Assembly: GCF_012184425.1 (NCBI RefSeq) | Contig: NZ_VTOW01000002.1 | Span: 310,001 to 374,000 of the forward strand | Length of the DNA: 64,000 nt | From: Candidatus Manganitrophus noduliformans | Lineage (GTDB): Bacteria > Nitrospirota > Nitrospiria > SBBL01 > Manganitrophaceae | Direction of reading: 5' to 3' | Shown here: positions 1 through 12,282 of the stretch, piece by piece | How the letters are laid out: each line of letters begins with the position of its first letter | Numbering within the stretch: the stretch's first letter is position 1 | Notes under the pieces: model-generated | Databases searched by the model: none | Told to the model about the DNA's origin: nothing | The model's input: only the letters and a program-made list of their open reading frames with translations | Position numbers and translations under genes: made by a program

Positions 1-2
1 AC

Positions 3-314
3 ATGGCCCCCGATGAGCTCGACGGGATCGCCACCTTCTATAATCGAATCTTCCGCAGGCCGGTCGGCCGGCATGTGCTGCTTCTCTGCGACAGCGTCAG
101 CTGCTGGGTGATGGGATATGAACGGGTTCGGGCGCATCTCATGGAGCGGCTCGGCGTCGGTCTCGGCCAGACCACCGCCGACAATCGATTCACCTTTTTG
201 CCGAACGTCTGTCTCGGCGCCTGCGACCGGGCGCCGGTGATGATGGTGAATGAGGACCTTCATGCCGACTTAACAACGGAGAAAATCGACACCCTCCTGG
301 AGGATTATAAATAA
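3..314 (+). CDS. nuoE: NADH-quinone oxidoreductase subunit E (NuoE), 3' part
   Basis: C-terminal 103 residues of the 24-kDa-type thioredoxin-fold subunit of complex I, which holds the N1a [2Fe-2S] cluster in the peripheral NADH-dehydrogenase arm. The ligand pattern is visible: C-x4-C in CDSVSC (about residues 29-34) and C-x3-C in CLGAC (about 70-74). Family members are about 160 residues, so the helical N-terminal part lies before the window and the first Met seen is internal. The reading frame ends one base before the nuoF start, so the two are translationally coupled. Identification is secure; only the start is missing. Confidence 0.95.
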   Translation: MAPDELDGIATFYNRIFRRPVGRHVLLLCDSVSCWVMGYERVRAHLMERLGVGLGQTTADNRFTFLPNVCLGACDRAPVMMVNEDLHADLTTEKIDTLLEDYK

Positions 315-315
315 G

Positions 316-1599
316 ATGCCCGTATTGGAAAAACCGCTCACGCAAAACATTCGCACAGACGGGACCGCGATCGACCTCGCCGCCTACGAACGGGCCGGCG
401 GCTATCAGGGATTGAGAAAGGCGCTCCGGATGTCGCCGGAGGAGGTCCTCGAGACGGTCAAGCGCTCCGGCCTTCGGGGCCGCGGCGGCGCCGGCTTCCC
501 GACCGGGGTGAAGTGGAGCCTGGTCCCGCGAGGCAAAGACGCTCCCCACCCGAAATATGTCGTCGCCAACGCCGATGAGATGGAGCCGGGGGCGTTCAAA
601 GACCGGTTTCTTCTGGAAGGGGACCCGCATCAAATGATCGAAGGGATGATCATTGCCGCTTATGCGGTGGAGGCCGACGCCGCCTATATTTTTCTCCGCT
701 GGGCGTACCGGGAGGCCGCCGTCCGTTTATCGAAAGCGATCGCCGACGCCTACAGGCATCGCTACCTCGGCAAGAACATCCTGGAGACGGGATACAACCT
801 GGAGATGATCCTCCACGTCAGCGCCGGCCGGTATATCTGCGGCGAGGAGACGGCGCTCCTCAACGCCCTGGAGGGAAAGCGAGCCAACCCGCGGGCCAAG
901 CCCCCTTATCCTCAGACGGTCGGGCTGTGGGGAAAGCCGACGGTCGTCAACAACGTCGAGACCTTCTGCAACGTCCCCCACATCCTGAAGAACGGTCCCG
1001 ATTGGTTCCAAAGCTTGAGCCGCACCAAAGACGCCGGGACAAAGCTCTACGGCGCGAGCGGAAAGGTGAAACGGCCCGGTCTTTGGGAGCTGCCGATGGG
1101 GACGACCGCGCGGGAGATTCTGGAAGAGCATGCGGGGGGGATGCGCGACGGCCTGCGGTTTCGAGCGGCGATCCCGGGGGGGGCTTCCACCGAGTTCATC
1201 ACCGAGCCGCACCTCGACATCCCGATGGATTTCGACGAAATCAAAAAGGCGGGAAGCCGCCTCGGCACGGCGACGCTGATCGTCCTGGACGACCGGACCT
1301 GCCCGGTCGGCATGTTGTGGAACATCGAGCAGTTCTTCGCCCAGGAGTCGTGCGGCTGGTGCACCCCCTGCTGGAGCGGCCTCTCCTGGGTGGAGCAGAT
1401 CCTGGGGGCGATGGAGCGGGGGGAGGGGGAAGAGGGCGATCTGGAGATCTTGCGGCAGCAGACGAAGTTCATGGCCCCGGGGAACACCTTCTGCGCGCTC
1501 GCCCCCGGCGCGATGGAGCCGCTGGCAAGCGGGCTGACCTATTTTCAAGAAGATTTCGAGCGGCACATCAGAGAGAAACGCTGCCCGTGGAAAAGTTAA
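316..1599 (+). CDS. nuoF: NADH-quinone oxidoreductase subunit F (NuoF)
   Basis: The 51-kDa-type subunit of complex I, 427 residues. It binds NADH and FMN and passes electrons to the N3 [4Fe-4S] cluster on the cytoplasmic side. The glycine-rich FMN/NADH motif GRGGAGFPTG lies near residues 55-64, and CGEETALLNALEG near 176-188. The N3 ligands are C346, C349, C352 (ESCGWCTPC) and C393 (NTFCAL). Length and start agree with the family. It follows nuoE by one base and precedes nuoG by 13 bases, with a GGAG ribosome site before the latter. Confidence 0.98.
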   Translation: MPVLEKPLTQNIRTDGTAIDLAAYERAGGYQGLRKALRMSPEEVLETVKRSGLRGRGGAGFPTGVKWSLVPRGKDAPHPKYVVANADEMEPGAFKDRFLLEGDPHQMIEGMIIAAYAVEADAAYIFLRWAYREAAVRLSKAIADAYRHRYLGKNILETGYNLEMILHVSAGRYICGEETALLNALEGKRANPRAKPPYPQTVGLWGKPTVVNNVETFCNVPHILKNGPDWFQSLSRTKDAGTKLYGASGKVKRPGLWELPMGTTAREILEEHAGGMRDGLRFRAAIPGGASTEFITEPHLDIPMDFDEIKKAGSRLGTATLIVLDDRTCPVGMLWNIEQFFAQESCGWCTPCWSGLSWVEQILGAMERGEGEEGDLEILRQQTKFMAPGNTFCALAPGAMEPLASGLTYFQEDFERHIREKRCPWKS

Positions 1600-1612
1600 G
1601 GTAGAGGAGTCA

Positions 1613-4357
1613 ATGGCGACGATTTACATCGACAACACGCCCTATCCGGTCAACCCCTCCCAGAACGTCCTTCAGAACGTGCTGGGACTTGGATTGAATC
1701 TGGAATACTTTTGCTGGCATCCCGCGATGGGCTCCATCGGCGCCTGCCGGCAGTGCGCGGTGAAAGCGTTCAAAGACGAGAACGATACAAACGGCAAAAT
1801 CGTGATGGCTTGCATGACCCCGGCAAGTGACGGAACGCGGATCTCGATCCTTCATCCGGAGGCCAAAACATTCCGCGCCTCGGTGATCGAGGGGCTGATG
1901 TTGAACCATCCGCACGACTGTCCCGTCTGCGACGAGGGGGGGGAGTGCCATCTCCAGGACATGACGGTGATGACCGGCCATGTCGCCCGCCGCTACCGCT
2001 TCCGAAAGCGGACCTTCCGGAACCAGTACCTCGGCCCGCTGCTCGAACATGAGATGAACCGCTGCATTCAGTGCTACCGCTGCGTCCGCTTCTACCGGGA
2101 CTATGCCGGCGGCCGCGATCTCTACCCTTTCCATCTGCGCAACACCGTCTACTTCGGCCGCAAGGAGGACGGCGTCTTGGAAAACGAGTTCTCCGGAAAC
2201 CTTGATGAAGTCTGCCCGACCGGCGTCTTCAAAGACGCGACCTACGGACGCCATTACGTCCGCAAGTGGGACCTGGAGAGCGCCCCTTCGGTCTGCTTCC
2301 ATTGCGGATTGGGGTGCAACATCTCCCCCGGCGAGCGCTACGGCACCTTGCGGCGGAACATCAACCGGTACAACCCGGAGGTCAACGGCTACTTCCTCTG
2401 CGACCGGGGGCGCTACGGTTATGAACATGCCAACAGCCCGCAGCGGATTCGGGAGCCGCTTTTGGTCCGGGAAGGAAAGACGATCCAGATTTCGAAGAGA
2501 GAGGCGGTTCAACACCTCGGCACATTGCTCCGGAACGGCCGGGTGATCGGGATCGGCTCCCCCCGCGCCTCGCTGGAGGCGAACTTCGCCCTCCGAACTG
2601 CCGTAGGACCGGACCGCTTTTTCGCCGGCATGGCCGACAAGCAATTTCGTCTCCTGAGAAACATCCTCGACATTCTCCGAACCGGCCCGGCCCACACCCC
2701 CTCGCTCGCCGAGATGGAGCGCGCCGATGCGATTTTTATTTTGGGAGAGGATGTCACGAATGTGACCCCGCGGATGGCGTTAAGCCTTCGCCAGGCGGTC
2801 CGCCAGCGGCAGATAACCGCCGCCGAAGCGCTGAAGATCCCCTCCTGGAATGCCACCGCCGTCCGGGACGCGACCAAAGGCCAACCGCAAAGCCCCCTCT
2901 TCATCGCCGCGCCGGCTGCGACCCGGCTCGATGAGGTTGCGACGGAGACTTATCGGGCCGCCCCCGAAGATCTGGCCCGGCTCGGCGCCGCGGTTGCGCA
3001 CGCCGTCGACCCAAACGCCCCTGCGGTCCCCGACCTTCCGCCGTCGCTCGTCGCGCTGGCCGATCGGATCGCCCGATCGTTGATGGCGGCCGATCGACCG
3101 CTGGTGGTCACCGGGATGAGCCTGAATAGTGAAACAATCATCCGCGCCGCAGCAAACATCGCCTCAGCCCTCTACGCCGCCGGGAAGAAAGCGGGGCTTA
3201 CCTTTGCCATCCCGGAAAGCAACACCATCGGTTTGGGATTGTTGGGAGGCCGCCTCCTCGACGAGGCATTCCAGGCAGTCCGCAACGGGGAAGTGGAAAC
3301 GGTGTTGCTTCTGGAGAATGACTTAACCCGGCGCGCCGACGGCGCGACCGTCGATGCCTTTCTCGGCGCCGTCCCGCATCTGGTCACGCTTGACCTGCTC
3401 CATCATTCGACCTCGTCCCGGTCCGAGTTGGTGCTTCCGGTCGGCAGCTACGCGGAGTCAACCGGCACGTTGGTCAACAACGAGGGGCGGGCACAACGGT
3501 TCTTTAAAGTGTTTATCCCCAAAGGGGAGATTAAAGAAGGCTGGCGGTGGCTGCGCGACGGCCTCGCAGCGGCCGGAAGAGAAGAAGGGACCGCCTGGCA
3601 GAGCCTTGACGATCTGCTCGATACCCTGGCAAGGGAGATCCCCACGTTGGCCGGGGCCCGCGATGCCGCCCCGCCGGCCTCCTTCCGGATCGCCGATCAG
3701 AAGCTTCCGCGCGAGTCGTTCCGCTTCAGCGGTCGGACGGCGATCCACGCCAATGAAAATGTCCATGAGCCGAAGCCGCCCGAAGATCCCGACTCCCCCT
3801 TCGCCTTCTCGATGGAAGGATATTGGGGGCCGCGCCCCCCCTCGCTCACCCCCCTTCCCTGGACCCCCGGCTGGAACTCGAATCAGCAGGCGACCATCAA
3901 ACTCCAGGGGGAGGCCGGCGAAGAGTTGCCCGATGCCCCCTTCGGCGTCCGTTTGATTGCGCCGCCGGAGAAAAAAGAGAAATCCTATTTTGGAAAAGTC
4001 CCCGCCCCCTTCGCGGCCCGGACCGACCAATGGCTCCTCGTCCCCCGGTTCCATCTTTTCGGCTCGGAGGAGCTGACCCGCTCTGCACCGACGCTCATGT
4101 CGTTGGCGCCGTCTACTTACATCGCGCTCCGTCCGGACGACGCAAAGCGTCTCCAGATCGAACAGGGGGAAGACGGAGAGGTCGAGCTCGAATGGGACGG
4201 ACGGGTCTACCCCCTCCTGGTCCGGATCGATGAAACGTTGCCGAAGGGGTTGGCGGCGGTCCCGGCCGGAATTCCGCCGTTCGTCGGGGTTCCCCTTCCC
4301 GCCTGGGGCCGGCTTCGTCCCGCCGCCGGGGGGAGAATGTTGAGGATGGCCTCATGA
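1613..4357 (+). CDS. nuoG: NADH-quinone oxidoreductase subunit G (NuoG)
   Basis: Largest peripheral subunit of complex I, 914 residues, close to the long (about 908-residue) proteobacterial type. The N-terminal 2Fe-2S ferredoxin domain has [15 protein letters not shown] and the later Cys in MACMTP. The next cluster is held by H-x3-C-x2-C-x5-C ([15 protein letters not shown]5) and the next by CIQCYRC. A further cluster motif C228-x2-C231-x3-C235-x27-C263 matches the spacing of the N7 cluster, which many lineages have lost. The rest is a degenerate molybdopterin-oxidoreductase domain with no visible cofactor role. The stop overlaps the nuoH start (ATGA). Confidence 0.97.
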   Translation: MATIYIDNTPYPVNPSQNVLQNVLGLGLNLEYFCWHPAMGSIGACRQCAVKAFKDENDTNGKIVMACMTPASDGTRISILHPEAKTFRASVIEGLMLNHPHDCPVCDEGGECHLQDMTVMTGHVARRYRFRKRTFRNQYLGPLLEHEMNRCIQCYRCVRFYRDYAGGRDLYPFHLRNTVYFGRKEDGVLENEFSGNLDEVCPTGVFKDATYGRHYVRKWDLESAPSVCFHCGLGCNISPGERYGTLRRNINRYNPEVNGYFLCDRGRYGYEHANSPQRIREPLLVREGKTIQISKREAVQHLGTLLRNGRVIGIGSPRASLEANFALRTAVGPDRFFAGMADKQFRLLRNILDILRTGPAHTPSLAEMERADAIFILGEDVTNVTPRMALSLRQAVRQRQITAAEALKIPSWNATAVRDATKGQPQSPLFIAAPAATRLDEVATETYRAAPEDLARLGAAVAHAVDPNAPAVPDLPPSLVALADRIARSLMAADRPLVVTGMSLNSETIIRAAANIASALYAAGKKAGLTFAIPESNTIGLGLLGGRLLDEAFQAVRNGEVETVLLLENDLTRRADGATVDAFLGAVPHLVTLDLLHHSTSSRSELVLPVGSYAESTGTLVNNEGRAQRFFKVFIPKGEIKEGWRWLRDGLAAAGREEGTAWQSLDDLLDTLAREIPTLAGARDAAPPASFRIADQKLPRESFRFSGRTAIHANENVHEPKPPEDPDSPFAFSMEGYWGPRPPSLTPLPWTPGWNSNQQATIKLQGEAGEELPDAPFGVRLIAPPEKKEKSYFGKVPAPFAARTDQWLLVPRFHLFGSEELTRSAPTLMSLAPSTYIALRPDDAKRLQIEQGEDGEVELEWDGRVYPLLVRIDETLPKGLAAVPAGIPPFVGVPLPAWGRLRPAAGGRMLRMAS

Positions 4358-5301
4358 CCCTTTACACTTGGATCTTCATCTTAGCGCTTCTCTTCATCAT
4401 GCTCAGCCTCGCCGGCGGGCTCACATGGATCGAGCGGCGTCTTCTGGCCGTCTGGCAGGACCGGTTGGGACCGAACCGGGTCGGACCCTTCGGAAGTTTT
4501 CAGCCGATCGCCGACGGGATCAAGCTCTTTACGAAGGAGGATTGGATTCCCCCCTTCGCCGACAAGCCGGTCTTCGTCCTCGCCCCGGCCATTATCATGG
4601 TCGCCGTTCTGATGGCGTTCGTCGTCGTCCCGTTCGCCCCCGGACTGGTCCTGGTCGATCTGAACATCGCGGCTCTCTTCTTTCTCGGGATGACCTCGCT
4701 GACCGTCTACAGCATCGTGCTGGGAGGATGGTCGTCGAACAACAAATATTCGCTCCTCGGCGGATTGCGCGCCGCGGCGCAGCTCCTCAGCTACGAAGTC
4801 TTCCTAGGTCTCTCGATCACCGGAACGGTGATCCTCGCCGGCTCATTCCGTCTGACCGACATCGTCGAGGCGCAACGGGGGCTCTGGTTCGTCATCCCTC
4901 AATTTTTAGGATTTATTCTTTTTCTGATCGCCGGGGTCGCCGAAACGCACCGCCTGCCGTTCGACCTGCCGGAGGCGGAGACCGAGCTCGGCGCCGGCTT
5001 TCACACCGAATATTCGGGAATGAAATTCGGGATGTTCTTCATCGGGGAGTATCTCGGGATGATTCTGATCTCGGCGATGATCACCGTTCTCTTCTTCGGC
5101 GGCTGGCACGGGCCGTTTCTGCCGCCGATCATTTGGTTTTTACTGAAAACATCTTTTTTCCTCGGCTTCTTCATCCTGCTCCGGGCCGCCCTCCCCCGGC
5201 CCCGGATCGATCAGTTGATGTCGTTCGGGTGGAAAATCCTGCTGCCCCTCTCGTTAATTAACTTATTGGTCACCGGCGCGGTGGTGGTGGCTAGAGGATG
5301 A
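4354..5301 (+). CDS. nuoH: NADH-quinone oxidoreductase subunit H (NuoH)
   Basis: Membrane subunit of complex I, 315 residues with about eight hydrophobic helices. It joins the peripheral arm to the membrane arm and forms much of the quinone-binding pocket. The conserved [12 protein letters not shown] loop near residues 32-43, the [24 protein letters not shown] stretch (about 126-149) and the [14 protein letters not shown](T)EL loop (about 195-211) are diagnostic. It starts inside the nuoG stop (ATGA). A 55-base gap holding a small hairpin repeat separates it from nuoI, the widest gap in the cluster. Confidence 0.98.
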   Translation: MTLYTWIFILALLFIMLSLAGGLTWIERRLLAVWQDRLGPNRVGPFGSFQPIADGIKLFTKEDWIPPFADKPVFVLAPAIIMVAVLMAFVVVPFAPGLVLVDLNIAALFFLGMTSLTVYSIVLGGWSSNNKYSLLGGLRAAAQLLSYEVFLGLSITGTVILAGSFRLTDIVEAQRGLWFVIPQFLGFILFLIAGVAETHRLPFDLPEAETELGAGFHTEYSGMKFGMFFIGEYLGMILISAMITVLFFGGWHGPFLPPIIWFLLKTSFFLGFFILLRAALPRPRIDQLMSFGWKILLPLSLINLLVTGAVVVARG

Positions 5302-5306
5302 AAATG

Positions 5307-5336
5307 CAGGGGCAGGCCCCTGTGCTTCCCCTACGA
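5307..5336 (+). repeat. Short GC-rich hairpin repeat between nuoH and nuoI
   Basis: CAGGGGCAGGCCCCTG is an inverted repeat, followed by TGCTTCCCCTAC. It fills most of the only sizeable gap in the nuo operon. The style (GGGGCAGG/CCCCTAC) resembles short interspersed palindromic repeats of GC-rich bacteria, and a related one lies at 25,594-25,620. It has no T-run, so it is unlikely to be a terminator. It might influence mRNA processing between nuoH and nuoI. Confidence 0.4.
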
Positions 5337-5356
5337 TACGAAAGGATATCTCTCCT

Positions 5357-5872
5357 ATGCTCAGCATCTTACGAACCATCTGGGACGTTTTTCTCCATAC
5401 CTTCCGGAAACCGGTCACGATTCCCTACCCGGAGGAAAAGGCGGTTCTTTCGCCGCGATACCGCGGAAGGATCATCCTCTCGCGCGATCCGGACGGCGGC
5501 GAACGCTGCGTCGGCTGTTATCTCTGCTCGGTCGCCTGCCCGGTCGATTGCATCGCGCTGCAGGCGACGCAGGATGAGACCGGCCGGCGTTATCCGGAAT
5601 TCTTCCGGATCAATTTCTCCCGCTGCATCTTCTGCGGCTACTGCGAAGAGGCCTGCCCGACCTACGCGATCCAGCTGATCCCGGAATTCGAACTGGGTGA
5701 ATACGACCGGCAGAACATGGTCTACGAAAAAGAAGACCTGATGATCGCCGGGGAGGGGAAATACCACGGCTACAACTATTGGAAAGTCGCCGGCGTCAGC
5801 ATCGGCGGCAAGGACAAAGGGGAAGCCGAGCGGGAGTCGCCGCCGGTCGACGTGCATAGTTTGATGCCGTAA
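5357..5872 (+). CDS. nuoI: NADH-quinone oxidoreductase subunit I (NuoI)
   Basis: TYKY-type subunit, 171 residues, that passes electrons through clusters N6a and N6b toward N2. The two [4Fe-4S] motifs are visible: [15 protein letters not shown] (about residues 52-66) and [15 protein letters not shown] (about 91-105). After the clusters comes the usual E[16 protein letters not shown] segment. The start follows an AAGGA site. A charged C-terminal tail of about 20 residues ends the protein. Confidence 0.98.
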   Translation: MLSILRTIWDVFLHTFRKPVTIPYPEEKAVLSPRYRGRIILSRDPDGGERCVGCYLCSVACPVDCIALQATQDETGRRYPEFFRINFSRCIFCGYCEEACPTYAIQLIPEFELGEYDRQNMVYEKEDLMIAGEGKYHGYNYWKVAGVSIGGKDKGEAERESPPVDVHSLMP

Positions 5873-5891
5873 CGAGAGAAACGGAGTGATC

Positions 5892-6482
5892 ATGCAGACA
5901 TTCTTTTATACGGCCGGCGCGGTGGCAGTGGCCGCCACCCTCTTGATGATTCTGAGTCTGAACGCGGTGCATGCCCTTCTCTATTTGATTGTCTCGTTTC
6001 TGGCGGTGGCGGTGATTTTTTACATTCTCGGCGCCCCCTTCGTGGCGGCGCTGGAGGTGATTGTTTATGCCGGGGCGATCATGGTCCTCTTTATCTTCGT
6101 CGTGATGATGTTGAACTTAGGTAGACGCGCCGCCGCGCAGGAGCGGGCGTGGCTGCGGCCGGCGATGTGGATCGGACCGTCGATCCTGGCGGCGATCTTG
6201 TTGGGAGAGGTGATCCTCCTCCTTACCCGCGCCGGGGTTCCGGCCCCGGCGGCGGAGGTCGTCGGGCCGAAGGAGGTCGGCCTGGTCCTCTTCGGGCCTT
6301 ACCTGATCGGGGTCGAGCTGACCTCGGTGTTGTTGATGGGGGCGCTGGTCGCCGCCTATCATCTCGGCTGGCACCGGCCAAAACTGGAGAAAGCCAATGT
6401 CAACCATTCCCGTGCAAGAGGGGCTCCTCCTGGCGGCGATTTTGTTCGCGCTGGGACTGATCGGTCTACTGGTGCGCCGTAA
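5892..6482 (+). CDS. nuoJ: NADH-quinone oxidoreductase subunit J (NuoJ)
   Basis: Membrane subunit of complex I, 196 residues with five hydrophobic helices. The conserved [20 protein letters not shown] segment (about residues 56-75) is the pi-bulge helix involved in coupling. I prefer the ATG at 5892, which has GGAG five bases upstream, to the GTG at 5886. Oddly, the frame runs on past the usual end (HLGW) and overlaps nuoK by 86 bases. This gives a hydrophilic tail ([17 protein letters not shown]...) unlike the family, so the tail may be a harmless overlap or the result of a recent base change. Confidence 0.95.
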   Translation: MQTFFYTAGAVAVAATLLMILSLNAVHALLYLIVSFLAVAVIFYILGAPFVAALEVIVYAGAIMVLFIFVVMMLNLGRRAAAQERAWLRPAMWIGPSILAAILLGEVILLLTRAGVPAPAAEVVGPKEVGLVLFGPYLIGVELTSVLLMGALVAAYHLGWHRPKLEKANVNHSRARGAPPGGDFVRAGTDRSTGAP

Positions 6483-6705
6483 TATTCTGTTCATCCTGAT
6501 GTCGACCGAGGTGATGCTCAATGCCGCCGGGCTCGCCTTCATCGTGGCCGGCGCGCGCTGGGGAGCGGCCGACGGACAGGTGATGTTCTTCTTCATCCTG
6601 GCGCTGGCGGCCGCCGAGGTGTCGGTCGGCTTGGCGCTCGTCCTGCGGATGCACCATCAGTACAAATCGCTCGATGCCGATCTCTTAAGCCGGATGAGGG
6701 GATAA
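6397..6705 (+). CDS. nuoK: NADH-quinone oxidoreductase subunit K (NuoK)
   Basis: Three-helix antiporter-associated membrane subunit of complex I, 102 residues, the normal family size. It has the conserved helix-2 acidic residue in [15 protein letters not shown] and the helix-3 acidic residue in [12 protein letters not shown], both part of the proton-transfer path. It begins inside the end of nuoJ, with GGAG about nine bases ahead of the start, and ends one base before nuoL. Confidence 0.98.
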   Translation: MSTIPVQEGLLLAAILFALGLIGLLVRRNILFILMSTEVMLNAAGLAFIVAGARWGAADGQVMFFFILALAAAEVSVGLALVLRMHHQYKSLDADLLSRMRG

Positions 6706-6706
6706 A

Positions 6707-8673
<1,967 letters not shown>

Positions 8674-8677
<4 letters not shown>

Positions 8678-10188
8678 TTCTGGTTTGGCTTATTTTAATT
8701 CCTTTAATCGGCGGCCTGCTCGCCTGGGCGTTTGGCCGTGACGGAAAAAACACCTCCCGATGGATCTCCCTCATCGCGGTCGGGCTCGGCTTCATTCTCT
8801 CGATCGTCCTCTGGGTTCGAAACGCCGGACGGGTGATGACCTTCTCCGCCGATCGGCCGGTCGCCTGGCTGGAAGAGATCAATCTTCCCTGGATTCCGCG
8901 GTTCGGGATCACGTTTCACCTTGCGATGGACGGCTTGAGCCTTTTGCTGATCGTCCTTACCTTCTTCCTCGGCATTCTGTCGGTCCTCGCCTCGTGGCGC
9001 GAGATTCAAGAGCGGGTCGGATTTTTCCACTTCAATCTCCTCTGGGTCTTGTCCGGGATCGTCGGCGTCTTCGTCGCGGTCGATCTCTTCCTCTTTTATT
9101 TCGCCTGGGAGCTGATGCTGATCCCGATGACCTTCTTGATCGCGATCTGGGGGCATGAGCGCCGCATCTACGCCGCCATCAAGTTTTTCATCTTCACCCA
9201 CATCGGCGGGCTGTTGATGCTGATTGCCATCATCGCCCTCTACCTGATCCACGGCCGAACCACCGGCCATTATACTTTCGCGTATGAGGAGCTTCTCGGC
9301 ACTTCCATGCGGCCGGAGACCGCCCGCTGGATCATGCTCGGGTTTTTCGCCTCCTTCGCCGTGAAGCTCCCAATGTTCCCTTTTCATACCTGGCTTCCGG
9401 ACGCCCATACGGAGGCCCCGACGGCGGGGAGCGTCATCCTGGCGGGACTCCTCCTGAAGACCGGCGCCTACGGCCTGCTTCGATTCATCTTCCCTCTTTT
9501 TCCGCAGGCCGCGCGCGAGGCTGCTCCTTACATCATGGTTCTGGCGGTGATCGGGATCATCTACGGCGCGTTTCTCGCCTTCTCGCAAACCGACCTCAAG
9601 CGGCTCGTCGCCTACACCAGCGTCAGCCATCTCGGTTTCGTCCTCCTCGGCGTCTTCGCCTGGAACGAATTGGGAATTCAGGGGGCGGTGATGGAGATGC
9701 TCGCGCACGGCATCAGCACCGGGGCCCTCTTTATTTTGGTCGGGCAAATTCAGGAGCGGACCCATACCCGCGAGATCGACCGGATGGGAGGGCTCTGGTC
9801 GACGATGCCGCGGTGGAGCGGGGTCGGCTTTCTCTTCACGATGGCGGCGATCGGTCTTCCGGGCCTCGGGAACTTTATCGCCGAGGTCTTGGTGCTGCTC
9901 GGGACCTACCGGGTCAGCGTGGCGCTGACCGTCTGGGCTGCGGTCGGGATTTTGGTCGGCACCTTCTACGGAATGCGCCTGGTTCAGAAGGTCTTCCACG
10001 GGCCGAACCGCAACGGCTGGACCCTCCCCGATCTCGGAAGGCGGGAGATCCTGATCCTTGTCCCGCTGATTCTCACCATCGTGTGGCTCGGAATCTATCC
10101 CCAACCGGTCTTCGAGACGTTTCAGACGGCGATGGAGGGGCTCCAGCGGGCCGCCGGTCAAACCGCCGTCGCTCTCGGGAGAGGATGA
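8674..10188 (+). CDS. nuoM: NADH-quinone oxidoreductase subunit M (NuoM)
   Basis: Antiporter-like proton-pumping subunit, 504 residues. The conserved glutamate region FAWELMLIPMTFLI, the KLPMFPFHTWLPDAHTEAPTAGSVILAGLLLK channel segment and the TDLKRLVAYTSVSHLGFVLLG helix are clear. The frame is open from 8614, but the family begins MILVWLILIP at 8674. That ATG overlaps the nuoL stop, so I use it. Confidence 0.97.
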
Positions 10189-11678
10189 TGCAGCCCGCCG
10201 ACTTCACCGCGCTCCTCCCGTTCTTAATCATTACCGCGACCTCCGTGGCCGTCATGCTCCTGATCGCCGTCGTCCGGAGCCACCGCTGGACGGTCGGGCT
10301 GACGATCCTGGGGCTGACCGCCGCCTTCTTCTCGCTCTTCATCAGCCTCCGGGTCGCCCCCCGCCCGGTCACGCCGCTTCTTCTGGTCGACCGGTACGCT
10401 CTCTTCTACATCGGCCTGATCGTCGCAGCGGCCGCCGCCGTGGCCCTTTTCTCCTACGATTACTTCGAAAAAAAAGAGGGACGCCGCGAAGAGTTCTATG
10501 TTCTCCTCCTGGTGGCGACCCTCGGGGCGGCGGTCCTGGCGTCGAGCAGCCATTTCGCTTCGTTCTTTCTCGGGCTGGAGACGCTCAGCATCCCCCTCTT
10601 CGCGATGAATGCCTACCTCCCCGATCGAAAACGGCCGCTCGAAGCCGGAATCAAATATTTGATCCTCGCCGCCGTCTCGAGCGCCTTTCTCCTCTTCGGG
10701 ATGGCGCTGATCTACGCGGCGCTCGGCACGATGTCGTTTCGCCGGATCGCATCGCTGCTGGCCGGAGATCAACCGATGGAGACGATCCTGATTTTGTCGG
10801 GAGCGGTGATGATCCTAACCGGCGTCGGCTTCAAGCTCTCCCTGGTCCCGTTTCACCTCTGGACCCCCGACGTCTATGAAGGAGCCCCCGCGCCGGTCAC
10901 CGCCTTCATCGCGACCGTCTCGAAGGGAGCGATGTTCGCCCTCCTGCTGCGCGCCCAAGTAGGGGCACTGAATCCGACGTTCCAAGCGGCCGCTCTCATT
11001 CCAAGCTCCGCCGCCGGGGAACCGGGGACCGGGCCGATCATTCTCCTCATTGCGCTGATCGCCGCCGCTTCCATGATCGCCGGAAACTTTTTGGCCCTCC
11101 TTCAGAGCAACGTGAAGCGCATTCTCGCCTACTCCTCGATCGCGCAGATGGGGTATATTCTGGTCGCTTTTCTGGCGGCGGGACGGCTGGCGATCGAGAC
11201 GGTCACCTTCTATCTCGTCACCTACTTTGTGACGACGTTGGGCGCGTTCGGGGTGGTGACCCTGCTCTCCCATCCGGACCGCGACGCCGATGATATCGAC
11301 GATTACCGCGGCCTTTTCTGGCGCAACCCTCTTTTGGCGGGGATTTTCATCGCGATGCTCCTCTCCCTGGCGGGACTGCCGCTGACGGCCGGCTTCGTTG
11401 GAAAATTCTACCTCGTCGCGGCGGGAGCCTCCTCGGCGTTGTGGACGTTGGTTTTCATTCTGGTCGTTACGAGCGGGATCAGCGTCTTTTACTACCTACG
11501 CGTGATCGTCGCGCTCTTCGCGAGCAGAGCGCCGGAAGCGGCGCCGACCGTATCGATTTCACTTTTAGGGCGCGGGCTGATCGTTGTATTGGTTGGATTG
11601 CTGATCTGGCTGGGGACCTATCCGACGCCGATCATCCGGATCGTCCAGGCGATGGCAGCGGGGGTGGGGGTGGGGTGA
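10185..11678 (+). CDS. nuoN: NADH-quinone oxidoreductase subunit N (NuoN)
   Basis: Third antiporter-like subunit, 497 residues and about 14 helices, last gene of the complex I cluster. Diagnostic parts are GLETLSIPLFAMNAYLPDRKRPLEAGIKY, GVGFKLSLVPFHLWTPDVYEGAPAPVTAFIATVSK and the SNVKRILAYSSIAQMGYILV helix. The frame is open far upstream, but the start that overlaps the nuoM stop (ATGATG at 10185) fits the family. Nothing that looks like a strong terminator follows; the next gene is on the other strand. Confidence 0.97.
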   Translation: MMQPADFTALLPFLIITATSVAVMLLIAVVRSHRWTVGLTILGLTAAFFSLFISLRVAPRPVTPLLLVDRYALFYIGLIVAAAAAVALFSYDYFEKKEGRREEFYVLLLVATLGAAVLASSSHFASFFLGLETLSIPLFAMNAYLPDRKRPLEAGIKYLILAAVSSAFLLFGMALIYAALGTMSFRRIASLLAGDQPMETILILSGAVMILTGVGFKLSLVPFHLWTPDVYEGAPAPVTAFIATVSKGAMFALLLRAQVGALNPTFQAAALIPSSAAGEPGTGPIILLIALIAAASMIAGNFLALLQSNVKRILAYSSIAQMGYILVAFLAAGRLAIETVTFYLVTYFVTTLGAFGVVTLLSHPDRDADDIDDYRGLFWRNPLLAGIFIAMLLSLAGLPLTAGFVGKFYLVAAGASSALWTLVFILVVTSGISVFYYLRVIVALFASRAPEAAPTVSISLLGRGLIVVLVGLLIWLGTYPTPIIRIVQAMAAGVGVG

Positions 11679-11698
11679 CTGTATTCGGCGGTCACGGA

Positions 11699-11989
11699 TC
11701 AGCTCTCTTTCTTCAAAGTCTGGTAGGTTTGCTCGTAAATGGACTCGCGGGGACCAATCGCTACAAGTTGAATCTCTTTTCGATCTGAAACTCGATAGAT
11801 GATTCTGAAGCGGCCGACCCGGAAACTTCGTAATCCGAGCAGCTCTCCTTTGAGTGCCTTTCCGGAGTGAGGCTCCAACAAAATCGCCTTCAAAGCCGCT
11901 TTCACCTTTCGCTTGAGATGCGGATGCATCCCTCGAACAAGCGCGGCAAGGGAATCAGGAACCCGAAGTTTGTAGAGAGGGGGCGACAT
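11699..11989 (-). CDS. RelE/ParE-family toxin
   Basis: 96 residues of the RelE/ParE fold. It has an N-terminal helix pair (VPDSLAALVRGMHPHLKRKVKAAL), then the family signature KALKGELLGLRSFRVGRFRIIYRV with its conserved Lys/Arg strand. Most members with this layout cleave ribosome-bound mRNA, although ParE-type members act on gyrase; the sequence alone does not decide. It lies 24 bases after the antitoxin gene on the same strand and shares its promoter. Confidence 0.88.
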   Translation of the reverse strand: MSPPLYKLRVPDSLAALVRGMHPHLKRKVKAALKAILLEPHSGKALKGELLGLRSFRVGRFRIIYRVSDRKEIQLVAIGPRESIYEQTYQTLKKES

Positions 11990-12013
11990 CGATAAATGAG
12001 GGGGGAGAGAGAG

Positions 12014-12274
12014 TTACTTGAATAATTCCTCAAGCGTGTAAAGCTTCGCCTTCCGCTGCTTCAACCCCTTGAGCCCTTGTTGGATCTCATTCATCAGCGA
12101 CGAATCGGAGCGAATCGCCATCGTCTCTTTCCAGCTTTCGAATTCATCCGGACTGACCAAAACCGCCGCCGGCCGACCGTTCTTTGTGATCACGATCTCT
12201 TCGTCGGTTTCGCTGACCGACGCGACGAGGCCGCTTAACTTCGTCTTTGCCTCGGATAATGAGAGGGTTTTCAT
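12014..12274 (-). CDS. Phd/YefM-family antitoxin
   Basis: 86 residues. The N-terminal DNA-binding half has the family pattern LSEAKTKLSGLVASVSETDEEIVITKNGRPAAVLVSPDEFES (residues 6-47). The C-terminal half is charged and probably binds the toxin. Antitoxin-first order with the RelE-like toxin directly behind it is the usual arrangement. The promoter and a repeated 8-bp operator candidate are just upstream, which fits autoregulation. Confidence 0.9.
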   Translation of the reverse strand: MKTLSLSEAKTKLSGLVASVSETDEEIVITKNGRPAAVLVSPDEFESWKETMAIRSDSSLMNEIQQGLKGLKQRKAKLYTLEELFK

Positions 12275-12282
12275 AAATCCTC

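Noticed and set aside
727-1566. Long open frame on the minus strand across nuoF
   Set aside because: Shadow of a GC-rich gene: Pro/Arg/Gly-rich with no domain; nuoF on the other strand has full motifs.
8704-10161. Open frame of 485 codons opposite nuoM
   Set aside because: Asp/Gly/Arg/Gln-rich low-complexity translation, the mirror of a hydrophobic gene; not protein-like.
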